64,000 nucleotides of DNA from JBKECA01 sp047973435 (GCA_047973435.1 JBKECA010000046.1:1-64000); one strand, 5' to 3'. Positions 1 through 9,548 are shown, counted from the first letter of the stretch. The notes: generated from the sequence alone by a model not told the origin. Made by a program: numbers and translations.

Positions 1-38
1 AGTGAAACGTCCGTGGCCGCGATGGCTTGGATCGCCTC

Positions 39-3002
39 TCAATCGACGTAGGCAAATTCATTCGAGTTCAATAGCACCAGGCAGACTTCGGCGAGGCCTC
101 GGACTTCGGCTGTTGCATTGCTCAGCTGCTGGTCGGGAATGAAATCGGTGGCGGCTTCCAGCGGCTCACGAAAGGTGAACTTCTCGCCGGTATTCTCTTC
201 CACCGCTTCGCGGACAACTTCGTGCGGAGCGGGATCACCAGTGAACGTGAGTTGCTCGTGGCGAGCCTGCATGGCTTGCCAATGGGCGAGACAGGACTCC
301 AGTTCGTCGGCGGTGGGGAGACGGCCGAAAATGCGGTCGAAGATCGCCCGCACCGCCGCTTCGCGGTTGTGGCGATGCTCCATGAGAACGCTGTCCGCGA
401 GCGCGAGTGCCCGCTGGTAGGTCGCTTCGCTGTTGAACAGGGCGAAGACCTGTGGTGTGACGGTCGAGGCTTCGCGGGCTTCGGTACACAGGTCGGGCGA
501 CGGGGAGTTGAAGACGTCGTAAAACGGGTCGCGCAGGCCGCGAAGCTTCAGGGCGTAGATCGAGCGACGGTGTCGCTGCGCGGGCAAGGGCGAAGGTTGC
601 CAGGCCTCAGCGAAGGTGCCCATTACCATGCGGGGTTGGAATGCGGCCTCGCGGTTCATTTCTGGCCGCACTGGAATGCCGCCGAGCGTGAAGTTGAGTT
701 CGCCCGAGACCGCCAGCATGGCGTCTCGCAACTCTTCCGCATCCAGCCTGCGGGGGTGAAAGACCGCGTAGCTGGTTCCCAGCGGGTCCTTCTCGACCAG
801 CAGTTCCGGCTGTGGGTGATGCGACGAACGTCGATACGCATCCGACGACAGAATCAGCCGCTGCAGCGTCTTGATCGACCAGCCCTGACGGACGAATTCC
901 CCCGCCAGCCAGTCGAGCAAGTCGGGATGCGTCGGCTTCTTTCCGGTGGCTCCAAAGTTGTTCGGGTTGCCGGCAATGGGAGAACCGAAATGCCATTGCC
1001 ACAGCCGGTTGACCATCACGCGCGCTGTCAATGGGTTTTCCGCGGAGGCGATCCAGCGCGCCAGCTCCAGCCGCCGACCGGTGATGGGGAGTTGAGAGTT
1101 CAGTGTTGAGGGTTGAGAGTATTCTGGTAGCGAGTTCGCTAACGATTGAACGACGCTGAGGACCCCGGGAGTGACTGATTCCGAGGGGGAGAAGGGATCG
1201 CCGCCGACGAGGATGCAGGTCTGTTCGAGCTGGCCGTTGTTCTTACGATTGGAGGGCATCCGCTGGGGGCTTTTGACGGCAGTCTGCTCCGGCGTCCGGC
1301 CGCTGTAGACGGACAGGGCGATTGGTTCGTACCGGTCGAACTGCCACACCAGCCGCTCCAGTCCCTTGCGGGCGATCCGTTCGAGACCGAAGTCCTCGGG
1401 GGAGAAGCCGACATGCTTTGGCGGGATCAGGTCGGGGTCGACCTTCTGGAATTGCATCCGCTTGCGAACCGCATCGAGCGTGACCGCCGCCGGCTTGTCG
1501 TTGGCCTTTTGCTTCTCGACCTCAGCGACCGCAGTCTGGAACGCAGTGGCGTCCTTTCCCTCCGCCCTGAACCAGTCGAGCGCTGCAGCGATGGTGTCCT
1601 TGGCGTTCACCCGGTCGAGCAGCTTGCTGTAGAACTGCTTCCGCTGGTCGAGGTATTTCCGTTCGTCGAACCCGTGCTGGTTCTCGTCCGTCAGAAACGG
1701 AGCTTTGCGTTCGGCCAGCTGGGTGGTCGCGAAGGCCGACTGGATCGAGTAGTAGTCGCGGGTTGGGATTGGGTCGAACTTGTGGTCGTGGCAGCGGCAG
1801 CATTGCAGCATGTGAGCCAGAAAGACCTGCCCCGTGGCATCGGTCACGTCGTCGAGAAACCGCTGCCGGGCAACCTTGGCCACTTCCATGCCGGTCAACT
1901 CCCACGGCCCCATCCGCAAAAATCCGGTGGCGATCAGCAGTTCGCTGTCACTCCCACCCGCTTTGGACTCTGGACTCTCAGCTCTCAACTCCTCCAACAG
2001 CTCATCCCCCGCCAGCTGCTCGACGATGAACCGGTCATAAGGCTTGTCGCTATTGAACGCCCGCACCACGTAATCGCGATAGCGCCAGGCGTTGCCTCGT
2101 TCGTAGTCGTTGGCGAAGCCGGAGGAATCGGCATAGCGGACCACGTCCAGCCAGTGACGCGCGTACTGCTCTCCATAGTGGAGCGACGCCAGCAGGCGTT
2201 CGACCACCTTGGCGAACGCGGTTGCGTCGTCGTCCGGATCGGCTCGAAACGCGGCATACTCCGCGGGCGTCGGCGGCAGGCCGGTCAGGTCGAAGGTGAC
2301 CCGCCGCAGCAGCGTGCGACGATCGGCGAACGGAGCTGGTTCAAGTCCGATCGACTGCAGCCGGTCCTCCAGCAATACGTCGATCGGATTGCGCTTCGAC
2401 GTGGCCAATCTTCCGTCGACATCGGTCCACAACGGCTGATAGGCCCACAGGTTGGCGGGATCATAGGTGCGATTGGTCCAGTCGCCTTTGAGGCCCCCAC
2501 TGGTCTTGACTGTGACGCCCTGCTGACCCGCGTCCCATTTCGACCGCTTCAGTTCGGCGATGCGGTCCTCGCTGGGCCAGGGAGCACCGGCGTTAATCCA
2601 GTCACGCAGATGCCTGATCTGCTCCTCCGTCAGTCGGTCGTTTTCCTTGGGAGGCATCTCCAGTCCCTCCCAGCGAACGGCCTGAAACAGCAGACTCTCG
2701 GCGGCGTTGCCGGGAATGATCGACGGCTCTCCCGATTCGCCCCCCTTGAGCAACGTCTCCCGCGTCGCCACGCTGTAAGCCCCTTTCAGGTCGTCGGGCT
2801 TGTCGCCATGACAGGCAAGACACTTCTCCTGAAAGATCGGGAGGACGTACCGAACGAAAGTTTGCTCGGCCTTGGCCGATGGCGTTGGAGACTCTGCACT
2901 GTAACAGTGAGCGCCAACCAAACAGTGAGCGCCAACCAATGCCGTCAGCCCGACGAGAAGACAGGCAAGTCGGACGGCACGTGCTTTTGCGGTGTGGGAC
3001 AT
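39..3002 (-). CDS. PSD1-type planctomycete cytochrome C / DUF1549 / DUF1553 protein
   Basis: Large secreted protein of the family abundant in Planctomycetes, probably extracytoplasmic and linked to polysaccharide breakdown, though its reaction is unproven. The chosen ATG at 3002 is preceded by AGG and opens a 987-residue protein with a signal peptide (about residues 1-35). A haem-type CxxCH (CLACH, residues 61-65) lies in the PSC1 domain, followed by DUF1549 (about 200-410, including a second CRCHDHKFDP motif) and DUF1553 (about 640-910). An upstream extension to 3122 would only translate the repeat at 3030-3119. Odd points: an 18-bp tandem duplication doubles LVGAHC in the signal peptide, and two heptamer-repeat tracts lie inside the gene. 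The neighbouring sulfatase fits the usual PSD1-sulfatase pairing. Confidence 0.93.
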   Translation of the reverse strand: MSHTAKARAVRLACLLVGLTALVGAHCLVGAHCYSAESPTPSAKAEQTFVRYVLPIFQEKCLACHGDKPDDLKGAYSVATRETLLKGGESGEPSIIPGNAAESLLFQAVRWEGLEMPPKENDRLTEEQIRHLRDWINAGAPWPSEDRIAELKRSKWDAGQQGVTVKTSGGLKGDWTNRTYDPANLWAYQPLWTDVDGRLATSKRNPIDVLLEDRLQSIGLEPAPFADRRTLLRRVTFDLTGLPPTPAEYAAFRADPDDDATAFAKVVERLLASLHYGEQYARHWLDVVRYADSSGFANDYERGNAWRYRDYVVRAFNSDKPYDRFIVEQLAGDELLEELRAESPESKAGGSDSELLIATGFLRMGPWELTGMEVAKVARQRFLDDVTDATGQVFLAHMLQCCRCHDHKFDPIPTRDYYSIQSAFATTQLAERKAPFLTDENQHGFDERKYLDQRKQFYSKLLDRVNAKDTIAAALDWFRAEGKDATAFQTAVAEVEKQKANDKPAAVTLDAVRKRMQFQKVDPDLIPPKHVGFSPEDFGLERIARKGLERLVWQFDRYEPIALSVYSGRTPEQTAVKSPQRMPSNRKNNGQLEQTCILVGGDPFSPSESVTPGVLSVVQSLANSLPEYSQPSTLNSQLPITGRRLELARWIASAENPLTARVMVNRLWQWHFGSPIAGNPNNFGATGKKPTHPDLLDWLAGEFVRQGWSIKTLQRLILSSDAYRRSSHHPQPELLVEKDPLGTSYAVFHPRRLDAEELRDAMLAVSGELNFTLGGIPVRPEMNREAAFQPRMVMGTFAEAWQPSPLPAQRHRRSIYALKLRGLRDPFYDVFNSPSPDLCTEAREASTVTPQVFALFNSEATYQRALALADSVLMEHRHNREAAVRAIFDRIFGRLPTADELESCLAHWQAMQARHEQLTFTGDPAPHEVVREAVEENTGEKFTFREPLEAATDFIPDQQLSNATAEVRGLAEVCLVLLNSNEFAYVD
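1087..1121 (-). repeat. 7-bp-periodic repeat tract A (five units), in frame inside the PSD1 gene
   Basis: Five consecutive 7-base units (gggagtt, gagagtt, cagtgtt, gagggtt, gagagta on the + strand). Read on the gene's strand they encode a peptide containing QPSTLNSQLP (about residues 627-638). Nearly the same peptide appears in the unrelated SNF2 helicase at 30931-30965. Confidence 0.75.
1965..1992 (+). repeat. 7-bp-periodic repeat tract B (four units) in the PSD1 gene, opposite orientation
   Basis: Units ggactct, ggactct, cagctct, caactcc on the + strand belong to the same unit family as tract A but lie in the reverse orientation to the gene. The tract is in frame and adds a Glu/Ser-rich stretch (EELRAESPESK) at about residues 337-346. 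Confidence 0.65.
2903..2938 (-). repeat. perfect 18-bp tandem duplication in the signal-peptide region
   Basis: The unit aacagtgagcgccaacca occurs twice without mismatch (2903-2920 and 2921-2938). It doubles the hexapeptide LVGAHC in the predicted signal peptide of the PSD1 protein and keeps the frame. Confidence 0.9.
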
Positions 3003-3029
3003 ACACCTGTAAACGAGCTTCAATGAAAT

Positions 3030-3119
3030 ATTATACCGCACGCGGTCAATGTTGATCCGTTTTGCCTCGCGGGGCTTTAACGTCCGAATCATCTCACTCA
3101 TTGCCGCGGGCAGTATAAT
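3030..3119 (+). repeat. Dispersed 90-bp inverted-end element, copy 1
   Basis: Starts ATTATACCGCACGCGG and ends CCGCGGGCAGTATAAT; the ends are inverted repeats matching at 14 of 16 bases. A near-palindrome GCCTCGCGGGGC lies in the middle. It sits between the PSD1 start and the sulfatase end. This copy defines the + orientation used for the other copies. No transposase and no clear target duplication are visible. Confidence 0.88.
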
Positions 3120-3228
3120 CATCGCTGATCGGCACGAGTTTCTGCCTACGGCGTACTCTCAGCAGACGAAGCAATTTTGCGTCGATCAGCGTTCCTGCTT
3201 ATCCAAAGAGTCGACAGCTGAACGGTCG

Positions 3229-5094
3229 TCAGTCTTCCACGTTCTTCCGCTTCTTCGCCGGAACCTTCGTGCCGGTCAGTCGCTGAGCAATACGCCTGGT
3301 TCCATCATACGGGCTGTTCAGGGCCCGCTGAACTGAGTCTTTGGCGGAGCCGGCACGTTTGCCGAGCATCTCAATGCCGCGGATTGCGTACATCCCGACG
3401 ATCAGGTTCTCGCTGTCGATCTCCTTTTCCAGCACCGGCAGGCCAGCGTCGATGGCCCCCAACTGGCAGAGTGCCTGAGCTGCCGCGACGCGGACCCCGC
3501 CGTACTCGTCCTCCAGCAGTAGTTTGAGTGCGTCTACGGTGGAGGCATCGCCCGCGTTGCCAAGGCCCGTCGCCGCCCACCAGCGGACGGCGGGATGGGA
3601 GTTCTTCAAATTGAGCAGCAGCGCACCGATGTCCTTGCGCTCGCCCGCTTCGATCGTGTCCAGAATCGTCCAGACCGCGCGATCCTTGGCCTTCAGCACG
3701 CCATACTTGCTGCCATGCTCTCGGCCCAGTTCCTCCAGCACCGGCTCGGGGATGATTCCGAGATCGGCCGAGTCGACCATCCATTGATACAAACGCAGTC
3801 GCAGATCGTTGGCGGTGTCGCGTGTGGCCCGTCGCTCGTCCATCGTTCCGATGAGCAGGTTCTTCGTCTCACCCGGGTCCGCTTCCAGGTCATACAGCTC
3901 TTCAGGTGGACGAGTGGGGGCGAAGATGCGATCCTGAAGTTCCGTCAGTTTCCCCGCGACGTGCAGCTCTCGCATGGTCTGCACGATGGCTTTGCCGTCC
4001 TTGTACTGGTTCGGCTGCATGTGCGAAACGAACGGGAAGAAATTGCGGATGTACTTGTATTTCGAGGTCCGAACCGAGCGGATAATGTCGGGCGTTTCAT
4101 CGCAGCGATCGCGTGCCGAGATTGCCTCCCGTCGGGACTTGACGTCCGCGGCGAACAGATCCTTCCCCTGTATGGCGGCGGGAATCGGCAGCCCCGCCAG
4201 TGCCAGCGACGTTGGGGCGGCATCGATCTGTAGAACGAGATCTTTCCGCGTCGTGCCGGAATCGCGGCCGTCCGGGAAGCGGACGATGAGCGGGATGTGA
4301 ATCCCCTCCTCATACAAGAACTGTTTGCCGCGCGCGTGGCTGATGCCGTGATCGGTCCAGAAGAAGATGACGGTCTGGTCGAGTGTTCCCTCTTGCTCCA
4401 ACTGCCCGAGCAGTTCGCCAACCGCGTTATCTGTCGCGATCCAGGAGTTCAGATACTCCGCCCAGTCCTGCCACAATACCGGATGATCGGGATAGTGGGC
4501 CGGGAGCTGGACATCGGCGGGGTCGGTCATTGGCTTGACCTCGACCTGGCGGGCCTTGCCGCCATGCAGTTCGATCATGGCGAAGAACGGTTGTCCTTCG
4601 GCACGGCCCGACCAGTCCCTGCCGCGGTACAGGTCCGCCGGTTCGAGGAAGTTGTAGTCCGTCTTGCCATTGCCGCCGTTGACGACGAAATAGCCCGACT
4701 CGGCAAAGATTTGCGGCACCAGTTTGATTTCTTTCGGTAGCGCATAGCTGTCGACGTACTCGCTGGGCGCCGCTCTCTTGCCGCCCGCCCGCTGGCTGCG
4801 ATGGTTGTGGGCTCCAAGCGTTGTCTGATACATCCCGCTGACCATCGCCGAGCGGCTGGGGGAACAGACGGGGCAGGTGATGAACGCCTGAGTGAACCGC
4901 ACTCCCTCTCGGGCAAGCCGGTCGACGTGCGGCGTCTGGATGGTTTTTTCTCCATAGCAGCCGATGTGTGGAGACGCGTCTTCAACGACAATCCAGATGA
5001 TATTCGGTCGCTCTGCTCCGTCCGCTGACGACGCTGACCACCCGACGCCGAGCAGCACCAGACTGAGACACCCGACCTTGAAAACGATGTCCAT
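3229..5094 (-). CDS. Secreted type I sulfatase with C-terminal HEAT-like repeats
   Basis: Predicted exported sulfate-ester hydrolase of 621 residues. Signal peptide about 1-26. The alkaline-phosphatase/sulfatase fold begins at PNIIWIVVEDAS; the formylglycine motif is CSPSR (Cys77-Arg81), followed by SAMVSG, and FFWTDHG and PLIVRFPDG are later family motifs. Residues about 490-600 contain repeated helical units (for example VRVAAAQALCQLG) typical of HEAT repeats, an accessory fusion seen in planctomycete sulfatases. The start at 5094 has GAGGT six bases upstream. The substrate cannot be read from sequence. It needs a formylglycine-generating or anaerobic maturation enzyme, not present here. 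PSD1 genes often accompany such sulfatases. Confidence 0.92.
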   Translation of the reverse strand: MDIVFKVGCLSLVLLGVGWSASSADGAERPNIIWIVVEDASPHIGCYGEKTIQTPHVDRLAREGVRFTQAFITCPVCSPSRSAMVSGMYQTTLGAHNHRSQRAGGKRAAPSEYVDSYALPKEIKLVPQIFAESGYFVVNGGNGKTDYNFLEPADLYRGRDWSGRAEGQPFFAMIELHGGKARQVEVKPMTDPADVQLPAHYPDHPVLWQDWAEYLNSWIATDNAVGELLGQLEQEGTLDQTVIFFWTDHGISHARGKQFLYEEGIHIPLIVRFPDGRDSGTTRKDLVLQIDAAPTSLALAGLPIPAAIQGKDLFAADVKSRREAISARDRCDETPDIIRSVRTSKYKYIRNFFPFVSHMQPNQYKDGKAIVQTMRELHVAGKLTELQDRIFAPTRPPEELYDLEADPGETKNLLIGTMDERRATRDTANDLRLRLYQWMVDSADLGIIPEPVLEELGREHGSKYGVLKAKDRAVWTILDTIEAGERKDIGALLLNLKNSHPAVRWWAATGLGNAGDASTVDALKLLLEDEYGGVRVAAAQALCQLGAIDAGLPVLEKEIDSENLIVGMYAIRGIEMLGKRAGSAKDSVQRALNSPYDGTRRIAQRLTGTKVPAKKRKNVED

Positions 5095-5142
5095 GACTTA
5101 CCTCGAACGAGTAGAATGCGGACGCGCAGAGAATAGACTCAG

Positions 5143-5230
5143 CTATACCGCACCCGGCCAATGTTGATACGTTTTGCCTCGTGGGGCTTTAACGTCCGAA
5201 TCATCTCACTCGCTGCCGCGGGCAGGATAA
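5143..5230 (+). repeat. Dispersed 90-bp inverted-end element, copy 2
   Basis: Very close to copy 1 (TGTTGATACGTTTTGCCTCG and GGGCTTTAACGTCCGAATCA are shared blocks) with end changes cACCCGG and GGCAGGATAA. It lies in the divergent gap between the sulfatase and the M50/HlyD gene, 82 bases before the preferred start of the latter. Confidence 0.87.
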
Positions 5231-5312
5231 AGTGTCGCGATCTGTGACATCAGGTTCAACATCATCCAACATCGTGCGGACCAGCCATCAAACCCTCTCC
5301 CTGGCGGGCGGA

Positions 5313-7523
5313 ATGTCTGAAAAGCCTTCCGCACCCTTGCAAGTGCGACTTCGCCCCGATCTGGTGGTGTCGCAGGTTGAAACCGCGCGCGGGCGACGAT
5401 GGCACGTAAAGGATCCGATCGCCCTCAAGTTCTTTCAGTTTGATTTGTGCGAATTCGCGCTGCTGCAGCTGCTCGATGGACAGGCGACGATCGACCAAAT
5501 CATCGCCAGTTACCATCGCGAGTTTGCCCCTCAGCACATCACTGCGCGGCAACTGCTGTTCTTCATTGATGAAGGTCGTCGCAACGGTCTGCTGATACTT
5601 GAACGACCGCCAACGGCCGCGGTCACAGACGACGACACACAACCTGCAGTCCGCCGCCTGACGCGCTGGCTGGGATACCTCAATGTTTTGGCATTGCGGC
5701 TGCCGGGTCTGAATCCCGATCGATTTCTGGACGGCGTCTATCCGTTTGTTCGTGGGTTGTTCACTCCGTTGACGACGTTTTGCGGGGCGGGTGTGATTCT
5801 TGCCGCCCTGCTGCTGGTGCTGCTGCGTTGGGAGCAATTTGTTGATCGACTCCCCGATGTGCAGGCATTCTTTACTCCCACGACCGCACTCTGGCTGGCG
5901 GCGGCGCTGGCGGGGGTCAAGGTGTTTCACGAACTGGCCCATGCTCTGGCCTGCAAGCATTTTGGGGGAGAGTGCCACGAGATTGGGGTGATGTTGCTGG
6001 TGTTTGTGCCGTGTCTCTATTGCAACGTGTCCGACTCGTGGCTGCTTGCGCGGCGACGGGAGCGGATGCTGATCACCGCGGCCGGTCTTTGGACCGAGTT
6101 GCTGCTGGCCGGGGCCGCGACGTTCATCTGGTGGTTTGCGGTCGATGGCCCCGTTCGGATGGGGGCGCTATCGGTGATGCTGGTCGGATCGCTCAACACC
6201 TTGCTGCTCAACGGAAATCCGTTGATGCGCTATGATGGGTACTATCTGCTGTCCGACGCGCTGCAGATTCCGAACCTGGGGAGTGAATCGTCGCGGGTGC
6301 TGTCCGACCTGTGGCGACGATATGCCCTCGGCCTGACGGACGGCCTGCCTCCACGCCTGGAGCATGATCGTCGAGTTCTGGCCGCCTATGGACTGGCCAG
6401 CTACGCCTACCGGTTGTTCATCTTTACGGCCATTTTGCTGGCGGTGCACGCGTTTGCGAGGCAGTATAGACTGCAGACGCTGGCATGGTTCGTAACCGTC
6501 CTTTCACTGTCGAGTCTGTTGCTGCCTCCCCTCGTCACCGCCGTACAGCCGCTGTTGCGTCGCCGCGAGCGCCGGCGGATCGATCCCGGTCACGCCGTGA
6601 CGACGGTCGTGGTTCTGGGCGCGATTCTGGGTGGTATTCTCCTGCTGCCGATTCCCCACAGCCTGCGGGCTCCGTTCGTACTGGACGCCGACGGGACCGA
6701 ACGGGTGTTCGTCACCGTGCCCGGTCAGTTGATCTCCGCGCGTCAGCCGGGCGAGTTGGTCCAGCCGGGTGACATGATCGGACGTCTGCAGAATTTGCAG
6801 CTTGATCAACAGCAGCAGCGACTCTCCTCGGAACGCGCCGTATTGCAACAGCAACTGGATGCGTATCGCTCGGTACGGAGCGTAGATGCGGAGTCGTCGG
6901 CTCGCATTCCCGCGACCGAACCGGCGCTCGCCGACCTCGAACAACAGTTGGCCACGCTGGCGACCCAGCAGGCCCGACTGGAATTGAAGGCCAGCCGCGG
7001 TGGCCAGGTGTTGACACCGCCGAATGTTCCGCGCGCCCCGGTCAATCGCGACGAGCTGCCAGGATGGAGCGGCTCGCCGCTTGATCCCGCCAATCTGGGC
7101 TGTCGACTTGAAGCGGGAACCCCATTCTGTCTGATTGGTCAGCTCGACGACATTTCCGCCACTGTGATTGTCGCACAGGATGATGTGCCGCTCGTTCGCA
7201 AGGACCAGCCTGTCGAGCTGCTGTTGAATGGACTGCCGGACAGAACGCTGCAAGGGACCGTGCAGGAGATTTCTCCCGTGCCGGTGGACTCTCTGCCGCG
7301 CGAGCTGGCGGCAATCGGGGTCGTGCCGATCGATCCGGACGCCCGAGAAGAACGCCGGCCGCAGTCGCCGGTCTATCGAGTGCGTGTGCAGCTGAGCCCG
7401 GAGGCACTTCAGACGCCACCGTTACGCTGGTCCACTGGCGAGGCCCGCATCCGACTGGCGGCTGAGCCGCTGGTGTACCGGCTATGGCGCGGAATCCAGC
7501 GGACATTTCACTTTGAGCTGTGA
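5313..7523 (+). CDS. Membrane M50-type zinc metallopeptidase fused to HlyD-like adaptor
   Basis: Integral membrane protein of 736 residues. The zinc site HELAH is at about residues 206-210 within a helix (KVFHELAHALACKHFGG), followed by GNPLMRYDGYY, the second M50 metal motif. Several membrane segments surround it (about 150-440). The C-terminal part from about 430 is soluble, with a coiled-coil-like Q-rich stretch flanked by lipoyl/HlyD-like beta segments (VTVPGQLISARQPGELVQPG). This architecture is usually annotated as putative peptide zinc metalloprotease or efflux adaptor; the substrate is unknown. The ATG at 5313 follows GGCGGGCGGA; a GTG at 5232, directly after a repeat copy, would add 27 residues without family character. 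Confidence 0.85.
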   Translation: MSEKPSAPLQVRLRPDLVVSQVETARGRRWHVKDPIALKFFQFDLCEFALLQLLDGQATIDQIIASYHREFAPQHITARQLLFFIDEGRRNGLLILERPPTAAVTDDDTQPAVRRLTRWLGYLNVLALRLPGLNPDRFLDGVYPFVRGLFTPLTTFCGAGVILAALLLVLLRWEQFVDRLPDVQAFFTPTTALWLAAALAGVKVFHELAHALACKHFGGECHEIGVMLLVFVPCLYCNVSDSWLLARRRERMLITAAGLWTELLLAGAATFIWWFAVDGPVRMGALSVMLVGSLNTLLLNGNPLMRYDGYYLLSDALQIPNLGSESSRVLSDLWRRYALGLTDGLPPRLEHDRRVLAAYGLASYAYRLFIFTAILLAVHAFARQYRLQTLAWFVTVLSLSSLLLPPLVTAVQPLLRRRERRRIDPGHAVTTVVVLGAILGGILLLPIPHSLRAPFVLDADGTERVFVTVPGQLISARQPGELVQPGDMIGRLQNLQLDQQQQRLSSERAVLQQQLDAYRSVRSVDAESSARIPATEPALADLEQQLATLATQQARLELKASRGGQVLTPPNVPRAPVNRDELPGWSGSPLDPANLGCRLEAGTPFCLIGQLDDISATVIVAQDDVPLVRKDQPVELLLNGLPDRTLQGTVQEISPVPVDSLPRELAAIGVVPIDPDAREERRPQSPVYRVRVQLSPEALQTPPLRWSTGEARIRLAAEPLVYRLWRGIQRTFHFEL

Positions 7524-7748
7524 CAAATGAGGCCGGCTACGAATGGGCAGGTCAATGCGCGCGGCACAGGTCAGCACGCGGCATCAGCCCGTGGATGGAG
7601 ATACGACGGACGTTCGACCTGTGCGTCGACGACGTCGGGAGTCCCGCGCTGAGCAACGGGCGGTTGTGGCTGAAGCAGCATGTTTCAGACACGAAAGCGG
7701 ACTGCTGTCGCAAACAGCGGATCGGCTGCATCCGTGTGTGCGACAAAC

Positions 7749-8015
7749 TCAGATCGTCTCGTCGAGCGTCGGGTCGACATTTGCAGCGGCTTGCTTGCTC
7801 AAGCGCCAGAAGGCGAAGCTGAAGGCCCCCAGCAGCGTGGCGGGCATCGCCAGCATGAACAGGATGCTGTACATGTAGGCCTGCGGCTTGGTGTTCGGTT
7901 CGCCGTTCTGGTCTGATTCGTTGGCCGCCTTACACAGCGGACATGCCGAAACGGGAGTGGCCACGGAACCGATCAGCGCGGTGCACAGCAGCAAAGAACG
8001 GAGAATCCGGGTCAT
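7749..8015 (-). CDS. Small secreted/membrane protein with CPLC motif
   Basis: 88 residues. An N-terminal signal segment (MTRILRSLLLCTALIGSVA) is followed by ACPLCKAAN, then a hydrophobic helix (YMYSILFMLAMPATLLGAFSFAFW) and a short charged tail. The CPLC pair could bind metal or take part in thiol exchange. It lies just downstream of the SCO1-DUF420 gene in the same direction, which suggests a role in cytochrome oxidase or copper handling; this is inference. No named family is recognised with certainty. A longer reading frame to 8171 overlaps the upstream gene and lacks support. Confidence 0.7.
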   Translation of the reverse strand: MTRILRSLLLCTALIGSVATPVSACPLCKAANESDQNGEPNTKPQAYMYSILFMLAMPATLLGAFSFAFWRLSKQAAANVDPTLDETI

Positions 8016-8074
8016 TGTGTTGACTCGCAGGTTGTGACAATGTCGTAGAACAGCGTCCCATTCGACGACTGCGG

Positions 8075-9316
8075 CTAACCCATGTTCATGAAGTATATCA
8101 CCACCCCCGTGATGGACACATACAGCCAGATCGGGAAGGTGATTTTCGCAATCTTGCGATGGCGGTCCCACTGCTCCTTCAGACCGCGGTAAATCGTGAT
8201 GACTGCCAGGATTGGCGTCACTGCGGCAAGCAGAATGTGCGACACCAGCAGCACGCGATAGACTCCCTGAAGCGCAGCAGCCCCCGCGTAGGGTTTGTGA
8301 CCCACTCCGGTGAAGTGTTTGAGCGCCCCGTGGTAGGTCAGGTAGGTCGCCAGAAACGCGACCGAGACCGCGAAGGCAAACAACATCAACCGCTTGTGCA
8401 GCTGCGGCTGACCACTTTTGATGGCCCAGAAACCGGCCAGCAGCAGGAGTGTGGCCAGACTATTGAGCATCGCGTTGGTCGTCCGCAGTCGATCGACCCA
8501 GGCCGGCACGACCGGTGAATCGGAAGCCGAATCCGCGGCGGGCAACGCAGCATCGCCAGCGACGACATCACCGTTGGTCAGCGCCTGTGAAACGATCTTG
8601 GCGGCCGCATCCGGAACGAACTTGTTGTCATCCGGGGTTTCGATCTGCCCCAGCAGCACCTGTCGGAGCAGATTGATCTGGTCGGGGCCTTCCGGCTCCT
8701 GGAAGTGATAGCGATACTGACCGACAATGTTCCCCTGTGCATCGACATGCATCAAATTCAGGGAGTGGGCCAATCGCATGGGATTGGAGACCATCACCTG
8801 TTGGAAGCCGTCGACGATGAGCTTCGAGATCTCGACTGGCTCACCGGTGAGGAACAACCAGCGTTCCGGGTCCGCGCCGAACGCTTTGGACAGCTCCGCC
8901 ATTTTGGCCACCGTGTCCTGAGCGGGGTTGACGGTCACTGTCACGAACTTGACGTCGGTATCCTTCAATCGTCGCTGGAGTTCATAAATTTGACTGAGCG
9001 TCGCCGGACAGTGGGTCGGACACTCGGCGAAAATGAAGTTCGCCACCCAGGGCTGCCCCAGCAGCGACTCGCGCGTGACTTCACGACCCAGTTGATCCTG
9101 GAGTTTGAAGTCGACCATCTTGCCTGGCAGCCGGCCCGTTCCATCCAATCTTGGCTGGCCGATGACCACGGGTGTCGGATCCTCCGAAGGCTCCAGGACG
9201 ATCGTCGCGTCCAGCGAAGGCGACGCCGCGGTCGTCGGCTCGTCAGGCCAGCCCAGGGTCGGCATCGCCCCCCAGGCGATTACGAAACTGATGCTCAGCC
9301 ATTTCCGAAGCCACAT
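8075..9316 (-). CDS. SCO1/SenC copper-chaperone domain fused to DUF420 membrane domain
   Basis: 413-residue membrane protein. Signal peptide about 1-22; thioredoxin-like SCO domain about 60-235 with the copper motif CPTHC (Cys99, Cys103) and a downstream conserved His in LAHSLNLMH (His184). The C-terminal third (about 285-413) has four hydrophobic helices and the family residues of DUF420 (TYHGALKHF, LLVSHILLAAV). SCO proteins deliver copper to cytochrome oxidase subunit II; DUF420 proteins usually sit beside oxidase genes. Here both are one polypeptide, with a 50-residue linker. The oxidase genes themselves are not in this window. Confidence 0.92.
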   Translation of the reverse strand: MWLRKWLSISFVIAWGAMPTLGWPDEPTTAASPSLDATIVLEPSEDPTPVVIGQPRLDGTGRLPGKMVDFKLQDQLGREVTRESLLGQPWVANFIFAECPTHCPATLSQIYELQRRLKDTDVKFVTVTVNPAQDTVAKMAELSKAFGADPERWLFLTGEPVEISKLIVDGFQQVMVSNPMRLAHSLNLMHVDAQGNIVGQYRYHFQEPEGPDQINLLRQVLLGQIETPDDNKFVPDAAAKIVSQALTNGDVVAGDAALPAADSASDSPVVPAWVDRLRTTNAMLNSLATLLLLAGFWAIKSGQPQLHKRLMLFAFAVSVAFLATYLTYHGALKHFTGVGHKPYAGAAALQGVYRVLLVSHILLAAVTPILAVITIYRGLKEQWDRHRKIAKITFPIWLYVSITGVVIYFMNMG

Positions 9317-9477
9317 GGCAATTCCTGCTTGTCGGGGTCAATCCAGTGCGCGAACCTGGGGCACTGGTCACTCCTCCCACTCTAGGCCCTTCCGCGAAGG
9401 GAGAGAACCACGTCCCGCCGGATCGGAACGCCATTTCTCACATGCGACACCGCCCGCGCTACCAGTATGTCGCGGCG

Positions 9478-9523
9478 AAAACGACACCAGCCCACCAATG
9501 CCTTAAGCATCGGCGGGCTGGTG
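9478..9523 (-). terminator. Rho-independent-type terminator of the ABC operon
   Basis: On the minus strand a 17-base stem (9523-9507 pairing with 9501-9485, beginning CACCAGCCC and ending GGGCTGGTG, with two G:U-type mismatches) encloses a five-base loop. It is followed three bases later by TTTT (9481-9478). It lies 26 bases past the stop codon of the last gene of the operon. Confidence 0.82.
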
Positions 9524-9548
9524 AGCTGACAGCCAATTTCCCGCGTTG

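Noticed and set aside
1087..1121. Heptamer tracts as a CRISPR-like array
   Set aside because: Units are seven bases with no spacers and lie inside genes.
1413..3026. Long + strand frame (537 codons) opposite the PSD1 gene
   Set aside because: It is the antisense of a well-supported GC-rich gene and carries no family motifs.
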